A stretch of DNA of 64,000 nt from Kineosporia babensis. Lineage in GTDB: Bacteria > Actinomycetota > Actinomycetes > Actinomycetales > Kineosporiaceae. A model generated the notes under the pieces. That model did no database searches and was not told the origin of the DNA. It was given only the letters and a program-made list of their open reading frames with translations. Positions 52,649 to 64,000 of the stretch are shown in pieces. The stretch's first letter is position 1; each line of letters opens with the position of its first letter. A program made the position numbers and the translations under genes. The DNA is taken from the NCBI RefSeq assembly GCF_021129305.1, contig NZ_JAJOMB010000008.1, forward strand, positions 186,001-250,000. Direction: 5' to 3'.

Positions 52649-53832
52649 ACTTCAGCCGACGATGGACCGACCTGGAGCCGATCGGACGAGCGGCGTCCGG
52701 TGGATATCGCCGGTTCGCCTGGACGTCCGAGGACAGTGAGCTGCGCGAGTGGTTCGAGGACCAGGTCTACGGCCTCGGCCTGACCCTCACCCTGGACCGG
52801 GCCGGCAACCAGTGGGCCTGGTGGGGGGACCCGGACGAGGCTCCTGGGATCGTCACCGGCAGCCACCTGGACTCGGTGCCGGACGGCGGCGCGTTCGACG
52901 GTCCGCTGGGCGTGGTCAGCGCCCTTTCGGCGGTGGAGGCGCTGAAGGCTGAGGGTTTTCAGCCCAGCCGGCCGATCGGTGTAGTCAACTTCGGGGACGA
53001 GGAGGGCGCCCGGTTCGGGGTGGCCTGCGCCGGTTCGCGGATCATCACCGGCGCCCTGTCGCCCGAGCGGGCCCAGAGCCTGAAGGACACCGAAGGCACC
53101 TCGCTGGTCGAGGCCATGGAGGATGCCGGGCAGAACCCCGACTACCTGGGCCGGGACGAGGAGACGCTGAACCGGATCGGCGCGTTCGTCGAACTGCACG
53201 TGGAGCAGGGCAAGGCCCTGGCCACCGACGAGTACGACGCGGCGATCGGCGTTGGCACTGCCGTCTGGCCGCACGGGCGCTGGCGTTTCGACTTCCCGGG
53301 CGAGGCCAACCACGCCGGAACCACGCGCCTGGTGGACCGTGACGACCCGATGCTGGCCTATGCCTCCACGGTGCTGGCGGCCCGGCAGTTCGCGGCGCAG
53401 CACCAGGCCGTTGCCACCTTCGGCAAGCTGGCGGTCGAGCCGAACGGGGTCAACGCCATTCCGTCGTTGGTCCGGGCCTGGCTGGACGCCAGGGCGCCGC
53501 AGGAGAAGGACGTGAAGGCGCTGCTGCAGGAACTCACCGCCTCGGCCGAGGAGTTCGGGGCCACGGTCAGCGAGGAATCCTGGACGGGTAACACGCTTTT
53601 CGATCCCGATCTGGCCGGGCGCCTGAGCAAGCTCCTGGACGGGGCGCCGCTGCTGGGCACGGGTGCGGGGCACGACGCCGGCATCCTGGCCACCGCGGGC
53701 ATCAGCACGGCCATGCTGTTCGTGCGCAACCCCACCGGCAAGTCGCACACGCCGTCCGAGTTCGCGGAAGAGGCTGACTGCCTGGCCGGAGTCGAGGCGT
53801 TGACCACGGTGCTGCGGGAACTGGCTGCATGA
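52645..53832 (+). CDS. AllC-like M20 amidohydrolase, probable N-formylglutamate deformylase substitute
   Basis: 395 residues. Metal and catalytic motifs of the M20/allantoate-amidohydrolase group: [47 protein letters not shown] in the dimerisation lid and AGHDAGILA with SHTPSEF at the end. Family members hydrolyse N-carbamoyl amino acids or allantoate. Between hutU and hutF, and with no classical hutG nearby, it most likely removes the N-formyl group from N-formylglutamate made by HutF. Annotation as allantoate amidohydrolase would follow sequence similarity but not context. Confidence 0.8.
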
Positions 53833-55169
53833 CCTCTTACTGGGCGCCCCATGCCTGGCTTCCTTCCGGAATTGCCTCGGATGTAAGAGTTTCCGTGGAT
53901 ACCGAGGGTCTGATTACCTCGGTCGAAAGCGGAATTACCCCTTCGCCCGAGGACGAACGTCTGCCTGGCGTCTTGCTGCCCGGTTTGGCCAATGCGCATT
54001 CGCACGCCTTTCACCGGGCGCTGCGGGGGCGCACGCATGCCGACGGCGGTTCGTTCTGGACCTGGCGCACGGTGATGTACGACGTGGCCGGAAAGCTTGA
54101 TCCGGACTCGTATCTGGCTCTGGCCCGGGCGGTTTACGCGGAGATGGCGCTGGCCGGGATCACCTGCGTCGGCGAGTTCCACTATCTGCACCACGACCGC
54201 GGCGGCAAGCCGTACGCCGATCCGAACGCCATGGGTGAGGCACTGCGTCAGGCCGCCTCAGACGCCGGTATTCGCATCACCTTGCTTGACACCTGTTATT
54301 TGACCGGCGGTCTCACAGCCGACGGGTACACGCCGCTGAACGATGTCCAGCGGCGGTTCGCCGACCCAGATGCGGACGCCTGGGCGGAACGGGTTTCGGC
54401 GTTGCGGGCTTCGGCCGGGATGCGGATCGGCGCGGCCATTCATTCGGTCCGGGCGGTGCCGCGCGAACAGCTTTCTTCGGTTACGGCTTTCACACGTAAG
54501 GACGGTGTGCGCGAGGCTCCCTTGCACGTGCACCTTTCGGAGCAACCGGCCGAGAACCAGGCCTGCCTGGACCGGTTCGGGTTGACCCCCACCGCGCTGC
54601 TGAAGGACGAAGGCGTTCTGGGACCACAGACGTCTCTGGTTCATGCCACCCACCTGACCGAGACCGACATCGCCGACCTGACCGGCACGTTCGCCTGTTT
54701 CTGCCCGACCACCGAGCGCGACCTGGCCGACGGCATCGGGCCGGCCCGGGTGCTGGCCGAGGCCGGAGCGACACTCACTCTGGGCAGCGATCAGCACGCC
54801 GTGATCGACCTGTTCGAGGAAGCGCGCGGGCTGGAGATGCACGAGCGGCTCTCGACCTTGCAGCGCGGTCGCTTCACCCCCGGCGAACTGCTGAACGCGC
54901 TCACCGTGGACGGGCAGCGCAGCCTGGGCTGGCCCGAACTCGGCCAGATCAAGGTCGGGGCTCCGGCCGATCTGATCGCGGTGCGGCTGGATTCGGTGCG
55001 CACTGCGGGAAGCCGGCCCGAGCAGGTGGCTCTGAGCGCTGGTGCGGGTGATGTGGACACGGTGATCGTCGGCGGGCAGAAGGTGGTCAGCGGGGGGCAG
55101 CACCGGCTCGGAGATGTCGGTGGGCTGCTCGGTAAGGCATTCGACTTGTTGGAAGGAAAAGTCCTGTGA
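53829..55169 (+). CDS. hutF: Formimidoylglutamate deiminase
   Basis: 446 residues overlapping its neighbours by 4 bp. The amidohydrolase metal motif is [15 protein letters not shown], with [36 protein letters not shown] and a late [15 protein letters not shown]. These are HutF features. It converts N-formimidoylglutamate to N-formylglutamate and ammonia. Its presence means that this organism uses the five-step route, which needs an N-formylglutamate deformylase, supplied here probably by the preceding gene. The first third has lower GC3 than the neighbours. Confidence 0.93.
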   Translation: MTSYWAPHAWLPSGIASDVRVSVDTEGLITSVESGITPSPEDERLPGVLLPGLANAHSHAFHRALRGRTHADGGSFWTWRTVMYDVAGKLDPDSYLALARAVYAEMALAGITCVGEFHYLHHDRGGKPYADPNAMGEALRQAASDAGIRITLLDTCYLTGGLTADGYTPLNDVQRRFADPDADAWAERVSALRASAGMRIGAAIHSVRAVPREQLSSVTAFTRKDGVREAPLHVHLSEQPAENQACLDRFGLTPTALLKDEGVLGPQTSLVHATHLTETDIADLTGTFACFCPTTERDLADGIGPARVLAEAGATLTLGSDQHAVIDLFEEARGLEMHERLSTLQRGRFTPGELLNALTVDGQRSLGWPELGQIKVGAPADLIAVRLDSVRTAGSRPEQVALSAGAGDVDTVIVGGQKVVSGGQHRLGDVGGLLGKAFDLLEGKVL

Positions 55170-56359
55170 GCCACCTGGTCACCGGAATTGCTCAGCTCGT
55201 CACGAACGATCCGGCCCTCGGCGACGGCTCCGAGCTGGGCCTGCTCGAGCACGCCGCGATCGTGGTCGAGAACGAGCGCGTGGCCTGGGTGGGCCCGGCC
55301 GTGCAGGCGCCCTCGGCCGATACCGCCACCGATCTGGGCGGGCGGGCGGTGGTGCCGGGTTTCGTCGATTCGCATTCGCATCTGGTGTTCGCGGGTGATC
55401 GCTCGGCCGAGTTCGCGGCCCGGATGACCGGTGAGCCGTACACCGGGGGCGGGATTGCCACGACCATGGCGGCAACCCGGGCGGCCGGCGACGAAGAGCT
55501 GCTCGAGCACGTGCAGAAGCTGCTGGCCGAGATGCGTTCTCAGGGTACGACCACGGTCGAGATCAAGAGCGGCTACGGGCTGGATGTGGAGGAAGAGGCG
55601 CGGGCGTTGCGGATCGCGGCGCAGGTGACGTCCGAGGTGACGTTCCTCGGTGCGCACGTGGTGCCGCCCGCGTTGCGGGACCGGCGGGAGGACTACGTCA
55701 AGCTGGTGGCCGGCGACATGCTTGCGGCCTGCGCTCCCTACGCCCGCTGGGCCGACGTCTTCTGCGAGCCGGCCAGCGCCTATGCCTTCGACGGGGATGA
55801 GACCCGGACGATCCTGCAGGCCTGCGCCGCGGCCGGGCTGGAACTGCGGGTGCACGGCAACCAGCTCTCCGCCGGGCCGGGCGTGCAGATCGCGACCGAA
55901 CTCGATGCGGCCAGCGTGGACCACTGCACGCACCTCACCGATGCGGACGTTGCTGCACTAGGGGCTGCCGGTCAGCGGATCGATCCGGAGAACCCCTCCA
56001 CCGGAACCGTTGCCACGCTGTTGCCCGGCGTCGAGTTCTCCACCCGATCGCCCTACCCGGACGCCCGGCGGTTGCTGGCCGCCGGCGCGGTGATCGCCCT
56101 GGCCAGCGACTGCAACCCGGGTTCGTGCTTCACCTCGTCGATGCCGCTGGTGATCGCGCTGGCGGTGCGGGAGATGAACATGAGCCCGGCCCAGGCTCTT
56201 TGGTCGGCCACGCTGGGCGGCGCGATCGCCCTGCGGCGCAACGACATCGGCCGGGTCCGGGTGGGAGCCCGCGCCGATCTCGCCGTGCTGGAGGCACCCT
56301 CCTACCTGCACCTGGCCTACCGCCCGGGTGTGCCTCTGGCCCGGACGCTGGAGCTGTGA
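55166..56359 (+). CDS. hutI: Imidazolonepropionase
   Basis: 397 residues from a GTG overlapping the hutF stop. Motifs are [18 protein letters not shown] (metal His pair), [35 protein letters not shown] and [17 protein letters not shown]. It hydrolyses imidazolonepropionate to formimidoylglutamate, the substrate of HutF. It is the last gene of the operon; no clear terminator follows, and the convergent GNAT gene ends 33 bp away. Confidence 0.95.
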   Translation: MSHLVTGIAQLVTNDPALGDGSELGLLEHAAIVVENERVAWVGPAVQAPSADTATDLGGRAVVPGFVDSHSHLVFAGDRSAEFAARMTGEPYTGGGIATTMAATRAAGDEELLEHVQKLLAEMRSQGTTTVEIKSGYGLDVEEEARALRIAAQVTSEVTFLGAHVVPPALRDRREDYVKLVAGDMLAACAPYARWADVFCEPASAYAFDGDETRTILQACAAAGLELRVHGNQLSAGPGVQIATELDAASVDHCTHLTDADVAALGAAGQRIDPENPSTGTVATLLPGVEFSTRSPYPDARRLLAAGAVIALASDCNPGSCFTSSMPLVIALAVREMNMSPAQALWSATLGGAIALRRNDIGRVRVGARADLAVLEAPSYLHLAYRPGVPLARTLEL

Positions 56360-56392
56360 CTCGTTCGTTGCGACGATCAGAGGTTCAGATGT

Positions 56393-56923
56393 TCAGACCC
56401 AGTCGGGGTTGACCCGCTGGAACATCACGTGGTCCTGCCAGATCCCCTCGATCCGGAGGAACTTCGGCGCCAGGCCGATGCGCTCGAAGCCGTTCTTCGC
56501 CAGAACCCGCTGCGAGCGCGCGTTGTGGATCAGCGTGTTGGCCCCGACCCGGTGCAGGTTCAGCGCGGTGAAGGCCAGGGTCACCACCGCCTCGACCGCG
56601 ATGGTGGCCACCCCCTGCCCGCCGGCCGACTGCGCGACCCAGTAACCGACGTCCCCGGTTTGCAGGTTGCCCCGCACGATGTTGTTGATGTTGATCCGGC
56701 CGACCAGCTCACCGTGGCGAATGATGGCGCACGGCAGGTGGACTCCGCCCGAGTAGAGCAGCAGGGCGTCGTCGATGATCCGGCGCTGGCCGTCGGCGGT
56801 GAAGTAGGCCTCGTCGTGCTTCGGTTCCCACGGCCTGAGGAACTCACGGTTGGCCCGCAGCACTGCGGCCAGCGGCTCGGCGTCCTCCTCGCGCACGATG
56901 CGGATGACGACGCCGGTGTCCAT
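56393..56923 (-). CDS. GNAT acetyltransferase, RimJ-like
   Basis: 176 residues from the ATG at 56923, preceded by AGGGGTGAG. GNAT features: VVIRIVREEDAEPLAAVLRA, the acetyl-CoA loop in VGYWVAQSAGGQGVATIAVE and LHRVGANTLIHNARSQRVLA with the conserved Asn. It belongs to the RimJ/RimL group that acetylates N-terminal or small-molecule amines. The 3' end lies close to hutI on the opposite strand. The substrate is unknown and no link to the hut genes is implied. Confidence 0.88.
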   Translation of the reverse strand: MDTGVVIRIVREEDAEPLAAVLRANREFLRPWEPKHDEAYFTADGQRRIIDDALLLYSGGVHLPCAIIRHGELVGRININNIVRGNLQTGDVGYWVAQSAGGQGVATIAVEAVVTLAFTALNLHRVGANTLIHNARSQRVLAKNGFERIGLAPKFLRIEGIWQDHVMFQRVNPDWV

Positions 56924-56949
56924 GCTCACCCCTACTCGTCTGCTCGTCT

Positions 56950-58011
56950 TTACTGGTCGTCGTCGCTCAGGGAGACGACCTGGCCGATTGTGGCGCTGCG
57001 CCGGGCCGCATCCAGTACCCGCATGGAAGCGATGGCGTCGCGCGGGTCGACCGGCACTTCGCCATCGCCCCTGACCGCCGCCGCGAAGGCCGGGTAGTAC
57101 GTGTCCCAGCTGCCCCGCTCGGTCGGGACCGCAGTGCCCTCGTCGCCGCGGTAGAGCCGTCCGTAGTTCTCTTCCCGCTCCACGCCCCAGCGCTCAGCTG
57201 CGGTGGCCGGGTTCAGGCCCTCGATCAGCAGCGCCTCCTGGCCCTCCATCGGCTTGTTCAGCACGAACGAGCCCTTGCTGCCGCTGACCCGGTAGCGCGG
57301 GCCCGGAGCGCCCTCGACCCAGTTGCCGATCAGGTGGCTGAGCACGCCGCTGTGGTGCCGGACGGCGATGAAGAACCGGGAGTCCTGGCCTTCTTCCACC
57401 GCGTCCAGCTCGGCGTACACCGTGGCGGCCGGGCCGAACAGGTACAGGGCTTGGTCGACCAGGTGGCTGCCGAAGTCCCGCAGGATGCCGCCCCCGGCCG
57501 CGGGCGGGGCGCTCTCGGTGTCGAAGCGCTCGAATCGCGACTCGAAGCGGAACACCTCCCCGAGCTCGCCGGCCTCGAGGAGCTTCTTGACGGTGAGCAG
57601 GTCAGCGTCCCAGCGCCGGTTCTGGTAGGCGGTCAGCTTCACGCCCGCCTTCTCGGCGGCCTCGACCACGCTGCGGGCCGCCGCGGCGTCCAGAGCGAAG
57701 GGCTTGTCGCAGGCCACGGCCAGACCCAGCTCAATCGCCTCGAGCATCAGGGGGACGTGGGTGGGGGCCGGGGTAGAGATGGCCACCGCCTGCGCGCCGG
57801 CCGCCTTGAGCTCGCTCAGAGAGCCGAACGTGGGAACGCCGGGATACAGCTCGGCCACCTCGGCCTGGCGCTCCGGTGACTTGGTGACCACGCCGGCGAA
57901 CTGCACGCCCGGGGCCGCAGCGAGCAAGGGGGCGTGGAAATACTTCCCGCCGAAGCCGAAACCGACCAGGCCGATCTTCACGTCATCCGTCACGAGGGTG
58001 ATCGTATGCAC
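56950..58011 (-). CDS. Gfo/Idh/MocA-family oxidoreductase
   Basis: 353 residues if the GTG at 58011 (GGGGAG upstream) is used. The NAD(P) Rossmann motif is GLVGFGFGGKYFHAPLL, the catalytic-type EKP segment appears as ACDKPFALD and the substrate-side YQNRRWDADLLTVKKL is typical of the family. It is a soluble sugar or inositol dehydrogenase of unknown substrate. It ends 26 bp upstream of the start of the GNAT gene on the same strand, so the two could form one transcript. Confidence 0.87.
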   Translation of the reverse strand: MHTITLVTDDVKIGLVGFGFGGKYFHAPLLAAAPGVQFAGVVTKSPERQAEVAELYPGVPTFGSLSELKAAGAQAVAISTPAPTHVPLMLEAIELGLAVACDKPFALDAAAARSVVEAAEKAGVKLTAYQNRRWDADLLTVKKLLEAGELGEVFRFESRFERFDTESAPPAAGGGILRDFGSHLVDQALYLFGPAATVYAELDAVEEGQDSRFFIAVRHHSGVLSHLIGNWVEGAPGPRYRVSGSKGSFVLNKPMEGQEALLIEGLNPATAAERWGVEREENYGRLYRGDEGTAVPTERGSWDTYYPAFAAAVRGDGEVPVDPRDAIASMRVLDAARRSATIGQVVSLSDDDQ

Positions 58012-58121
58012 CCGGCTCCCCATCGCGCGTTCTGGGCCCGTCCCAGTTCATGGTCCGTCCGGAACCGGCATGGCATCCAGTCCTCTGCTCATGCCGCCGA
58101 CCTCCCGGCCCCATCCCCCAT

Positions 58122-58388
58122 CCATCCGCCCGTTCCTTGCCCCCTGCGTCCAATCCCGCCTTAGCCCCATCACCCCCTCGATCTCTACCCACACCCCGCC
58201 TCGCCCCACGCCATCCGCCCCGCTTCTTGCCCCTGCGTTCCATCCCGCCTTACCCCTCCGATCCTGCGCCTCCGCCCGCACCCCTGGCCTTACCTCCTTC
58301 CATCCGCCCCGCCTCTTGCTCCCCTCCACTCCATCCCGCCTCACCTCATTGCCCCCTCGACCTGCGACCATCTCGCCGCTCTCCCCCA
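58122..58388. repeat. Three degenerate tandem copies of an 89-bp pyrimidine-rich unit
   Basis: Units begin CCATCCGCCC at 58122, 58211 and 58300, exactly 89 bp apart. The first ~45 bases of each are closely alike (ending CATCCCGCCTTA or CATCCCGCCTCA); the second halves diverge with small indels. The plus strand is almost entirely C and T. No coding or RNA family is recognised. Confidence 0.8.
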
Positions 58389-58472
58389 ACCCAGCGCCTC
58401 TGTCAGTAGCCCCTTTGGCCTCGCTTGCCTCGACCACCCCTTCGTTTCGGCTTCGGCGAAGGGGGTCCGCGA

Positions 58473-58506
58473 TGTGTACACACAGGTCATTTGGTACTCG
58501 GAGTAC
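58473..58506. promoter_or_regulatory. Two palindromes upstream of the ABC exporter
   Basis: TGTGTACACA (58473-58482) and GTACTC-G-GAGTAC (58494-58506) are perfect and sit in a locally AT-richer stretch about 200 bp before the exporter start. They share GTAC/TACAC elements. A TetR- or PadR-type regulator site is possible, but no such regulator is encoded nearby. Confidence 0.45.
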
Positions 58507-58708
58507 ACATTCCGGTGGATGCGTTCGGCTGCTGGAGAACGCTGGAAGCCGACGCCGCGCTCGTCCGTTGGTTCTGATGGCTCGATCCGAGTTGGCGTCG
58601 AGGGGTGCACGATTCGGGACGGGTCCGCTCGGCTCAGGAATGTCGGTGGTGGCGGGTACGGTCGGCTCGACGGTTCGCAGCAGGCTGCGGCGCAGGGATG
58701 GTGATGAC

Positions 58709-60955
<2,247 letters not shown>

Positions 60956-61003
60956 GGCTCCGGGAGCGCTTTGGAAGCCGCTGCCGCAGCGACCGAAAAG
61001 AGC

Positions 61004-61042
61004 GGGGCAACAAAACCTGCGCTCAGCAAACTTTGTTGCCCC
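61004..61042. terminator. Hairpin between convergent exporter and Rieske oxygenase genes
   Basis: GGGGCAACAAA pairs with TTTGTTGCCCC around a 17-nt loop, 48 bases after the exporter stop and 64 bases before the oxygenase stop. There is no clear T-run. Confidence 0.55.
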
Positions 61043-61106
61043 GATCGTCCTTAAAGCAGTTCTCCGCCGAACCCGAGGCCTGAGCCGGGCAGCCGGTCGA
61101 AGAGCC

Positions 61107-62228
61107 TCAGCCGAGCAGGCGTCCTTGCACCCACTCATGGAACTCAGCGATGTGGTGCTCGCTCGGCACCAGCACCCCACCGGACCGGTAGGCCCGCGAC
61201 GACATACCGGGCTGGGTCGCCTCGCAGGCCTCGAAGTCCTGGCGGTTGACCCGGTCGAACAGCTCCACCGATCGGCTCAGGTCGGCCCCGGACTCGACCA
61301 CCCCGGGCAGGTAGAGCCAGTCGCACTCGACCACGGTACGGTCCACCGCCATCGGGTACATCCGGTGGAAGATCACGTGGTCCGGCACCAGATTGATGAA
61401 GACCTGCGGCCGCACGGTGATGGCGTAGTAGCGGCGGTCGTGGTCCTCGTCCACCCCCGGGATCCGCTCGTGCCCACCGGCGCCGTCGATGGTGAACGCC
61501 TGCGCATCGTCGCGGAATTCGGCCCCGTGCCCGACGAAGGCCTGGGCCGCGTAACCGCCCGCGAACTCCGGCAGCATCTCGGTGAGCTCGGGGTGGATGG
61601 TGGCGCAGTGGTAGCACTCCATGAAGTTCTCGATGATGAGCTTCCAGTTGGCCTTCACGTCATAGGTGATCCGCTTGCCCACCGCCAGCTCGTCGACCTG
61701 CCAGCCGCCGATCACGCCCTCCCCGCCCAGCCTTTCGTCGGCCGAGGCGATCACGTCCGTCTCGAACGGCGGGGGTTCGTCGGCCAGGCAGACCCAGATG
61801 TAGCCGAGCCACTCCTTCAGGTGCACCTTGATCAGGCCGTACTCGTCCCGGTCGATGTCCTGCATCTTGGTCAGGTTCGGCGCGGCGACCAGCTTGCCGT
61901 CCAGGCCGTACGTCCAGGCGTGGTACATGCACTGGATGTTGCGGCGCAACTGCCCCTCCTCCGCCGGGCAGAGCCGGGCCCCGCGATGCCGGCAGACGTT
62001 CAGAAAAGCCCGAACCTGCTGGTCACGGCCGCGCAGGAGGATCACGTTCTCGCGGCCGACCTGCTTGGTCACGAACGCGCCCGGCCCGGTCAGCTCCGAG
62101 GCCCGGGCGGCGGCGAACCACATCCGCTCGAAGATCAGCTCCTGCTCCTGGGCGAACACCCCCGGATCGGCGTAGATGTTCCCCGGCAGCGTGGCCACCA
62201 GGCTCGGTGGAAGACTGACACTGGTCAT
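61107..62228 (-). CDS. Rieske non-haem iron oxygenase, large subunit
   Basis: 373 residues from ATG at 62228 with GGAGC upstream. The Rieske cluster motif is CRHRGARLCP and CMYHAWTYGLDG. The mononuclear iron site is in NFMECYHCATIHPEL (two His) with a later Asp. Length and lack of an adjacent small subunit fit the alpha-only group that includes glycine betaine and choline monooxygenases and other N-demethylases, as well as some aromatic hydroxylases. A ferredoxin reductase and a Rieske ferredoxin are encoded upstream on the same strand and supply electrons. A quaternary amine substrate would fit the betaine-type importer 12 kb away, but that is inference. Confidence 0.88.
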   Translation of the reverse strand: MTSVSLPPSLVATLPGNIYADPGVFAQEQELIFERMWFAAARASELTGPGAFVTKQVGRENVILLRGRDQQVRAFLNVCRHRGARLCPAEEGQLRRNIQCMYHAWTYGLDGKLVAAPNLTKMQDIDRDEYGLIKVHLKEWLGYIWVCLADEPPPFETDVIASADERLGGEGVIGGWQVDELAVGKRITYDVKANWKLIIENFMECYHCATIHPELTEMLPEFAGGYAAQAFVGHGAEFRDDAQAFTIDGAGGHERIPGVDEDHDRRYYAITVRPQVFINLVPDHVIFHRMYPMAVDRTVVECDWLYLPGVVESGADLSRSVELFDRVNRQDFEACEATQPGMSSRAYRSGGVLVPSEHHIAEFHEWVQGRLLG

Positions 62229-62386
62229 GTCGAGCTCCAATCAAGGGGGGATTCGCCCACGTCCCGCGATCGACCGGAATGGCGATGAAACCTGCCGCAC
62301 GGCAGGCAGATCGGGGTGGCGACATTCAGGATGACCGGGAATTGTTTCCCGCCGGTCACGGGAGGTCACACGAACTTCGCCGAAGA

Positions 62387-62414
62387 CGGCCGGTCCGCTC
62401 ACTCGAACCGGCCG
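62387..62414 (-). terminator. Hairpin after the reductase gene
   Basis: CGGCCGGT pairs with ACCGGCCG around a 12-nt loop just beyond the reductase stop. It is weak and may only attenuate transcription into the oxygenase gene. Confidence 0.35.
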
Positions 62415-62424
62415 CCGGCGTGGA

Positions 62425-63648
62425 TCAGGGAAGCAACTTGGCCAGCTCGCGCCGCCAGCGACCGAACACCTTGGGCTGGCCGACACCGAAAACCCCTACC
62501 GGCTGCCCGTTACGCCGATAGATCACGGTGAAGGCGGGTCCGGCCAGATCGCCGTCCACCACCTCGGTCTCGTCGCCGGGCTGATGATGCCCGGCGAACT
62601 GGAAGTTCTGGCCGTACTGCTCAGACCAGACGTAAGGCACCCGCATCGCCGGAGCCACCGGCGGCGCCGGAACGCCCAGCAGCGCAGCTACCGCCTGGGC
62701 TGGATGCTGCGCCGCGTGAGTCCAGTGCTCCTGCCGCATCACCCGCCCGGCGAACGGATGGTGCAAAGCCGTGCAGTCGCCGGTCGCGACCACTCCGGAA
62801 AGCGCAGTCCGGCCGTCTTCTTCGGTCAGAACCCCGCCGCTCAGACTGCCCTGCGGACCGAGCAGACCGGTGCCCTCGAGCCATTCGGTGTTGGGCTCCG
62901 AGCCGATGCCCACCACCACGACGTCGGCCGGAATCTCCCGCCCGTCGGCCAGAACCACCGCGCCGACCCAGTCGGGCTCCTCGGGATCCGGGGCAAGGGC
63001 CGAGACCCCCACCCCGGTATGAACCTTCACACCGTTGGACTCGTGCAGAGCAGCCATGGCCGCACCGACCTCGGCGCCGAGCGGACCGGCCAACAGCGCC
63101 GGAGCCACCTCGACCACCGTCACATCGACTTCCAAAGACACTGCAGTGGAGGCAATCTCGGCGCCGATGAAACCACCGCCGACGATCACCAGCCGGGCCC
63201 CCGGGCTCAGCTCGGCCTTGAGAGCCAGCGCGTCGTCCAGTGTGCGCAGGGTATGTACACCAGACAGCGGACGTTCGGACGGCAGCTTGCGGGCTCGGGC
63301 ACCGGTGGCGATCACCACACCGTCCGCCCGGACCTCGTCGCCGCCGTCCAGGACGACCACCCAGCCGCCCGCCTCGCCCGGCCGGAGCCCGACCGCGCGC
63401 TGCCCGAGCCGCCAGTCCAGATCCAGGCCGGCATCGGTGGGCAGCCCCAGCGAGATCTTCTCCGGGTCCCACTCCCCGGCCAGAAACGCCTTGGAAAGCG
63501 GCGGACGGTCGTACGGGTCGTGCTTCTCGTCGCCGATCAGCACGATCCGGCCATTGTGGCCGAGTTCCCGAAGCGCCCGCGCCGACGACAACCCGGCCAG
63601 CCCCGTCCCCACCACGGCGACGACTTCCAGGTCCGAATGCTCGGTCAT
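62425..63648 (-). CDS. FAD-dependent ferredoxin reductase
   Basis: 407 residues from the ATG at 63648 with GGAGCAGAAGG upstream. The FAD motif is VAVVGTGLAGLSSARALR, the family-typical DPYDRPPLSKAFLAGEW follows, the NAD-binding motif is LVIVGGGFIGAEIASTA and the second FAD segment is VVATGDCTALHHP. The C-terminal reductase domain ends in VYRRNGQPVGVFGV-like sequence (VIYRRNGQPVGVFG). It belongs to the BphA4/rubredoxin-reductase type and passes electrons from NADH to a Rieske ferredoxin, here encoded 37 bp upstream, for the oxygenase downstream. Confidence 0.92.
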   Translation of the reverse strand: MTEHSDLEVVAVVGTGLAGLSSARALRELGHNGRIVLIGDEKHDPYDRPPLSKAFLAGEWDPEKISLGLPTDAGLDLDWRLGQRAVGLRPGEAGGWVVVLDGGDEVRADGVVIATGARARKLPSERPLSGVHTLRTLDDALALKAELSPGARLVIVGGGFIGAEIASTAVSLEVDVTVVEVAPALLAGPLGAEVGAAMAALHESNGVKVHTGVGVSALAPDPEEPDWVGAVVLADGREIPADVVVVGIGSEPNTEWLEGTGLLGPQGSLSGGVLTEEDGRTALSGVVATGDCTALHHPFAGRVMRQEHWTHAAQHPAQAVAALLGVPAPPVAPAMRVPYVWSEQYGQNFQFAGHHQPGDETEVVDGDLAGPAFTVIYRRNGQPVGVFGVGQPKVFGRWRRELAKLLP

Positions 63649-63685
63649 GACCTTCTGCTCCCGCGTCTGCGTGCGACTACGTGCC

Positions 63686-64000
63686 TCAGCCGACCGGCAC
63701 CGCGGCCGGCTGCAGCTGCACGTACACATGTCCGTTCTCAATTACCACGGCATGTGTCCGCACCGGCACCCGGGCGGGCGGACCGCTCGGCTCCCCGGTG
63801 CGCAGACTGAAGCAGGCAGCGTGCAGCGGGCACTCGACCGCGCAGTCGTCCGCTTCGACGTATCCATCGGTGAGCGACGCGTCCTGGTGGGTGCAGGTGT
63901 CGTCGATGGCGTAGTACTCGCCGCGGACGTGGAACACCGCCACCGGTACGCCGTCCGGCCCGTGTTCGACACGAACCGCTTCACCCTCGGGGATTTCCCC
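63686..64000 (-). CDS. Rieske-type ferredoxin, 5' truncated by the window end
   Basis: 104 residues visible, open to base 64000, so only the first few residues should be missing. The cluster ligands are in CTHQDASLTDGY and CPLHAACF. The start of the visible part, GEIPEGEAVRVEHGPDGVPV, is typical of BphF/NirD-like small Rieske proteins just after their N-terminus. It carries single electrons between the FAD reductase and the Rieske oxygenase encoded next. A role as a nitrite reductase small subunit is less likely in this context. Confidence 0.88.
   Translation of the reverse strand, partial: GEIPEGEAVRVEHGPDGVPVAVFHVRGEYYAIDDTCTHQDASLTDGYVEADDCAVECPLHAACFSLRTGEPSGPPARVPVRTHAVVIENGHVYVQLQPAAVPVG

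Larger units (their letters stand above)
58012..58708. other. Long non-coding region with tandem repeat and dyads
   Basis: About 700 bases without a credible gene. From ~58090 to ~58445 the plus strand is extremely pyrimidine-rich and contains the 89-bp repeat described separately. The frame through it stays open only because the strand bias removes stop codons. Downstream of the repeat are two dyads and probably the promoter of the ABC exporter. Composition here is unlike any other part of the window. Confidence 0.7.

Noticed and set aside
58122-58388. CRISPR-like interpretation of the 89-bp repeat
   Set aside because: The repeats are directly adjacent, degenerate and lack a short palindromic unit or unique spacers; no cas genes are nearby.
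57704-58708. N-terminal extension of the ABC exporter through the pyrimidine-rich repeat
   Set aside because: The frame overlaps the Gfo/Idh gene, is open only because the strand bias removes stops, and gives a Pro/Ser/Leu low-complexity product. A start with a ribosome site exists at 58709.

Overview
The window is high-GC DNA (roughly 70% by eye) with many GTG starts, 4-bp ATGA/GTGA gene overlaps, and typical actinomycete families: an XRE-DUF5753/DUF397 pair, PspC, DUF3037, a HipA-like kinase, type II NADH dehydrogenase and a DtxR/IdeR-type iron box. It is most likely a chromosomal segment of a filamentous or spore-forming actinomycete. The genus cannot be fixed from sequence alone. No rRNA, tRNA, CRISPR array or insertion sequence was seen.

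Region 1 (about 0.9-27.3 kb) is an exopolysaccharide (EPS) locus. It holds a membrane priming glycosyl-1-phosphate transferase, a CDP-sugar module (cytidylyltransferase, SDR epimerase, RmlC-like 3,5-epimerase, SAF-domain dehydrogenase), five glycosyltransferases, a polysaccharide deacetylase, a Wzz/CpsD-like protein, a Wzy-like polymerase, a flippase, two membrane-anchored GH26-like hydrolases and a GMC-type oxidoreductase. L-2-hydroxyglutarate oxidase is embedded in it. Unusual points are a flippase with a roughly 550-residue RGG/Tyr-rich tail, a CpsD-like ATPase without its Walker A lysine, and a series of terminators that share the same stem base.

Region 2 (27.3-40.3 kb) is mixed core and accessory: XRE-DUF5753/DUF397, Ndh, HipA-like kinase with DUF3037, PspC, unknown membrane proteins, a papain-like hydrolase, a MacB-type ABC system, and a P450 coupled to an ABC1/UbiB-family protein.

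Region 3 (40.3-56.4 kb) is catabolic. A LacI regulator with two perfect operators faces an amidohydrolase and cysteine dioxygenase pair. Next come a histidine-ammonia-lyase homologue whose MIO triad is Gly-Thr-Gly, an IclR regulator, a four-gene betaine-family ABC importer, an iron-regulated Cys-rich microprotein found outside the larger reading frames, a second IclR regulator and hutU, an AllC-like hydrolase, hutF and hutI. The MIO-less lyase beside a quaternary-amine-type importer and urocanate degradation genes suggests uptake and breakdown of a trimethylated histidine (hercynine or ergothioneine) rather than, or besides, plain histidine. This is inference.

Region 4 (56.4-64 kb) has a GNAT acetyltransferase, a Gfo/Idh/MocA oxidoreductase, a 700-bp non-coding stretch with a three-copy 89-bp pyrimidine-rich tandem repeat, an ABC exporter with a long insertion at the start of its nucleotide-binding domain, and a Rieske oxygenase / FAD reductase / Rieske ferredoxin set cut by the window end.
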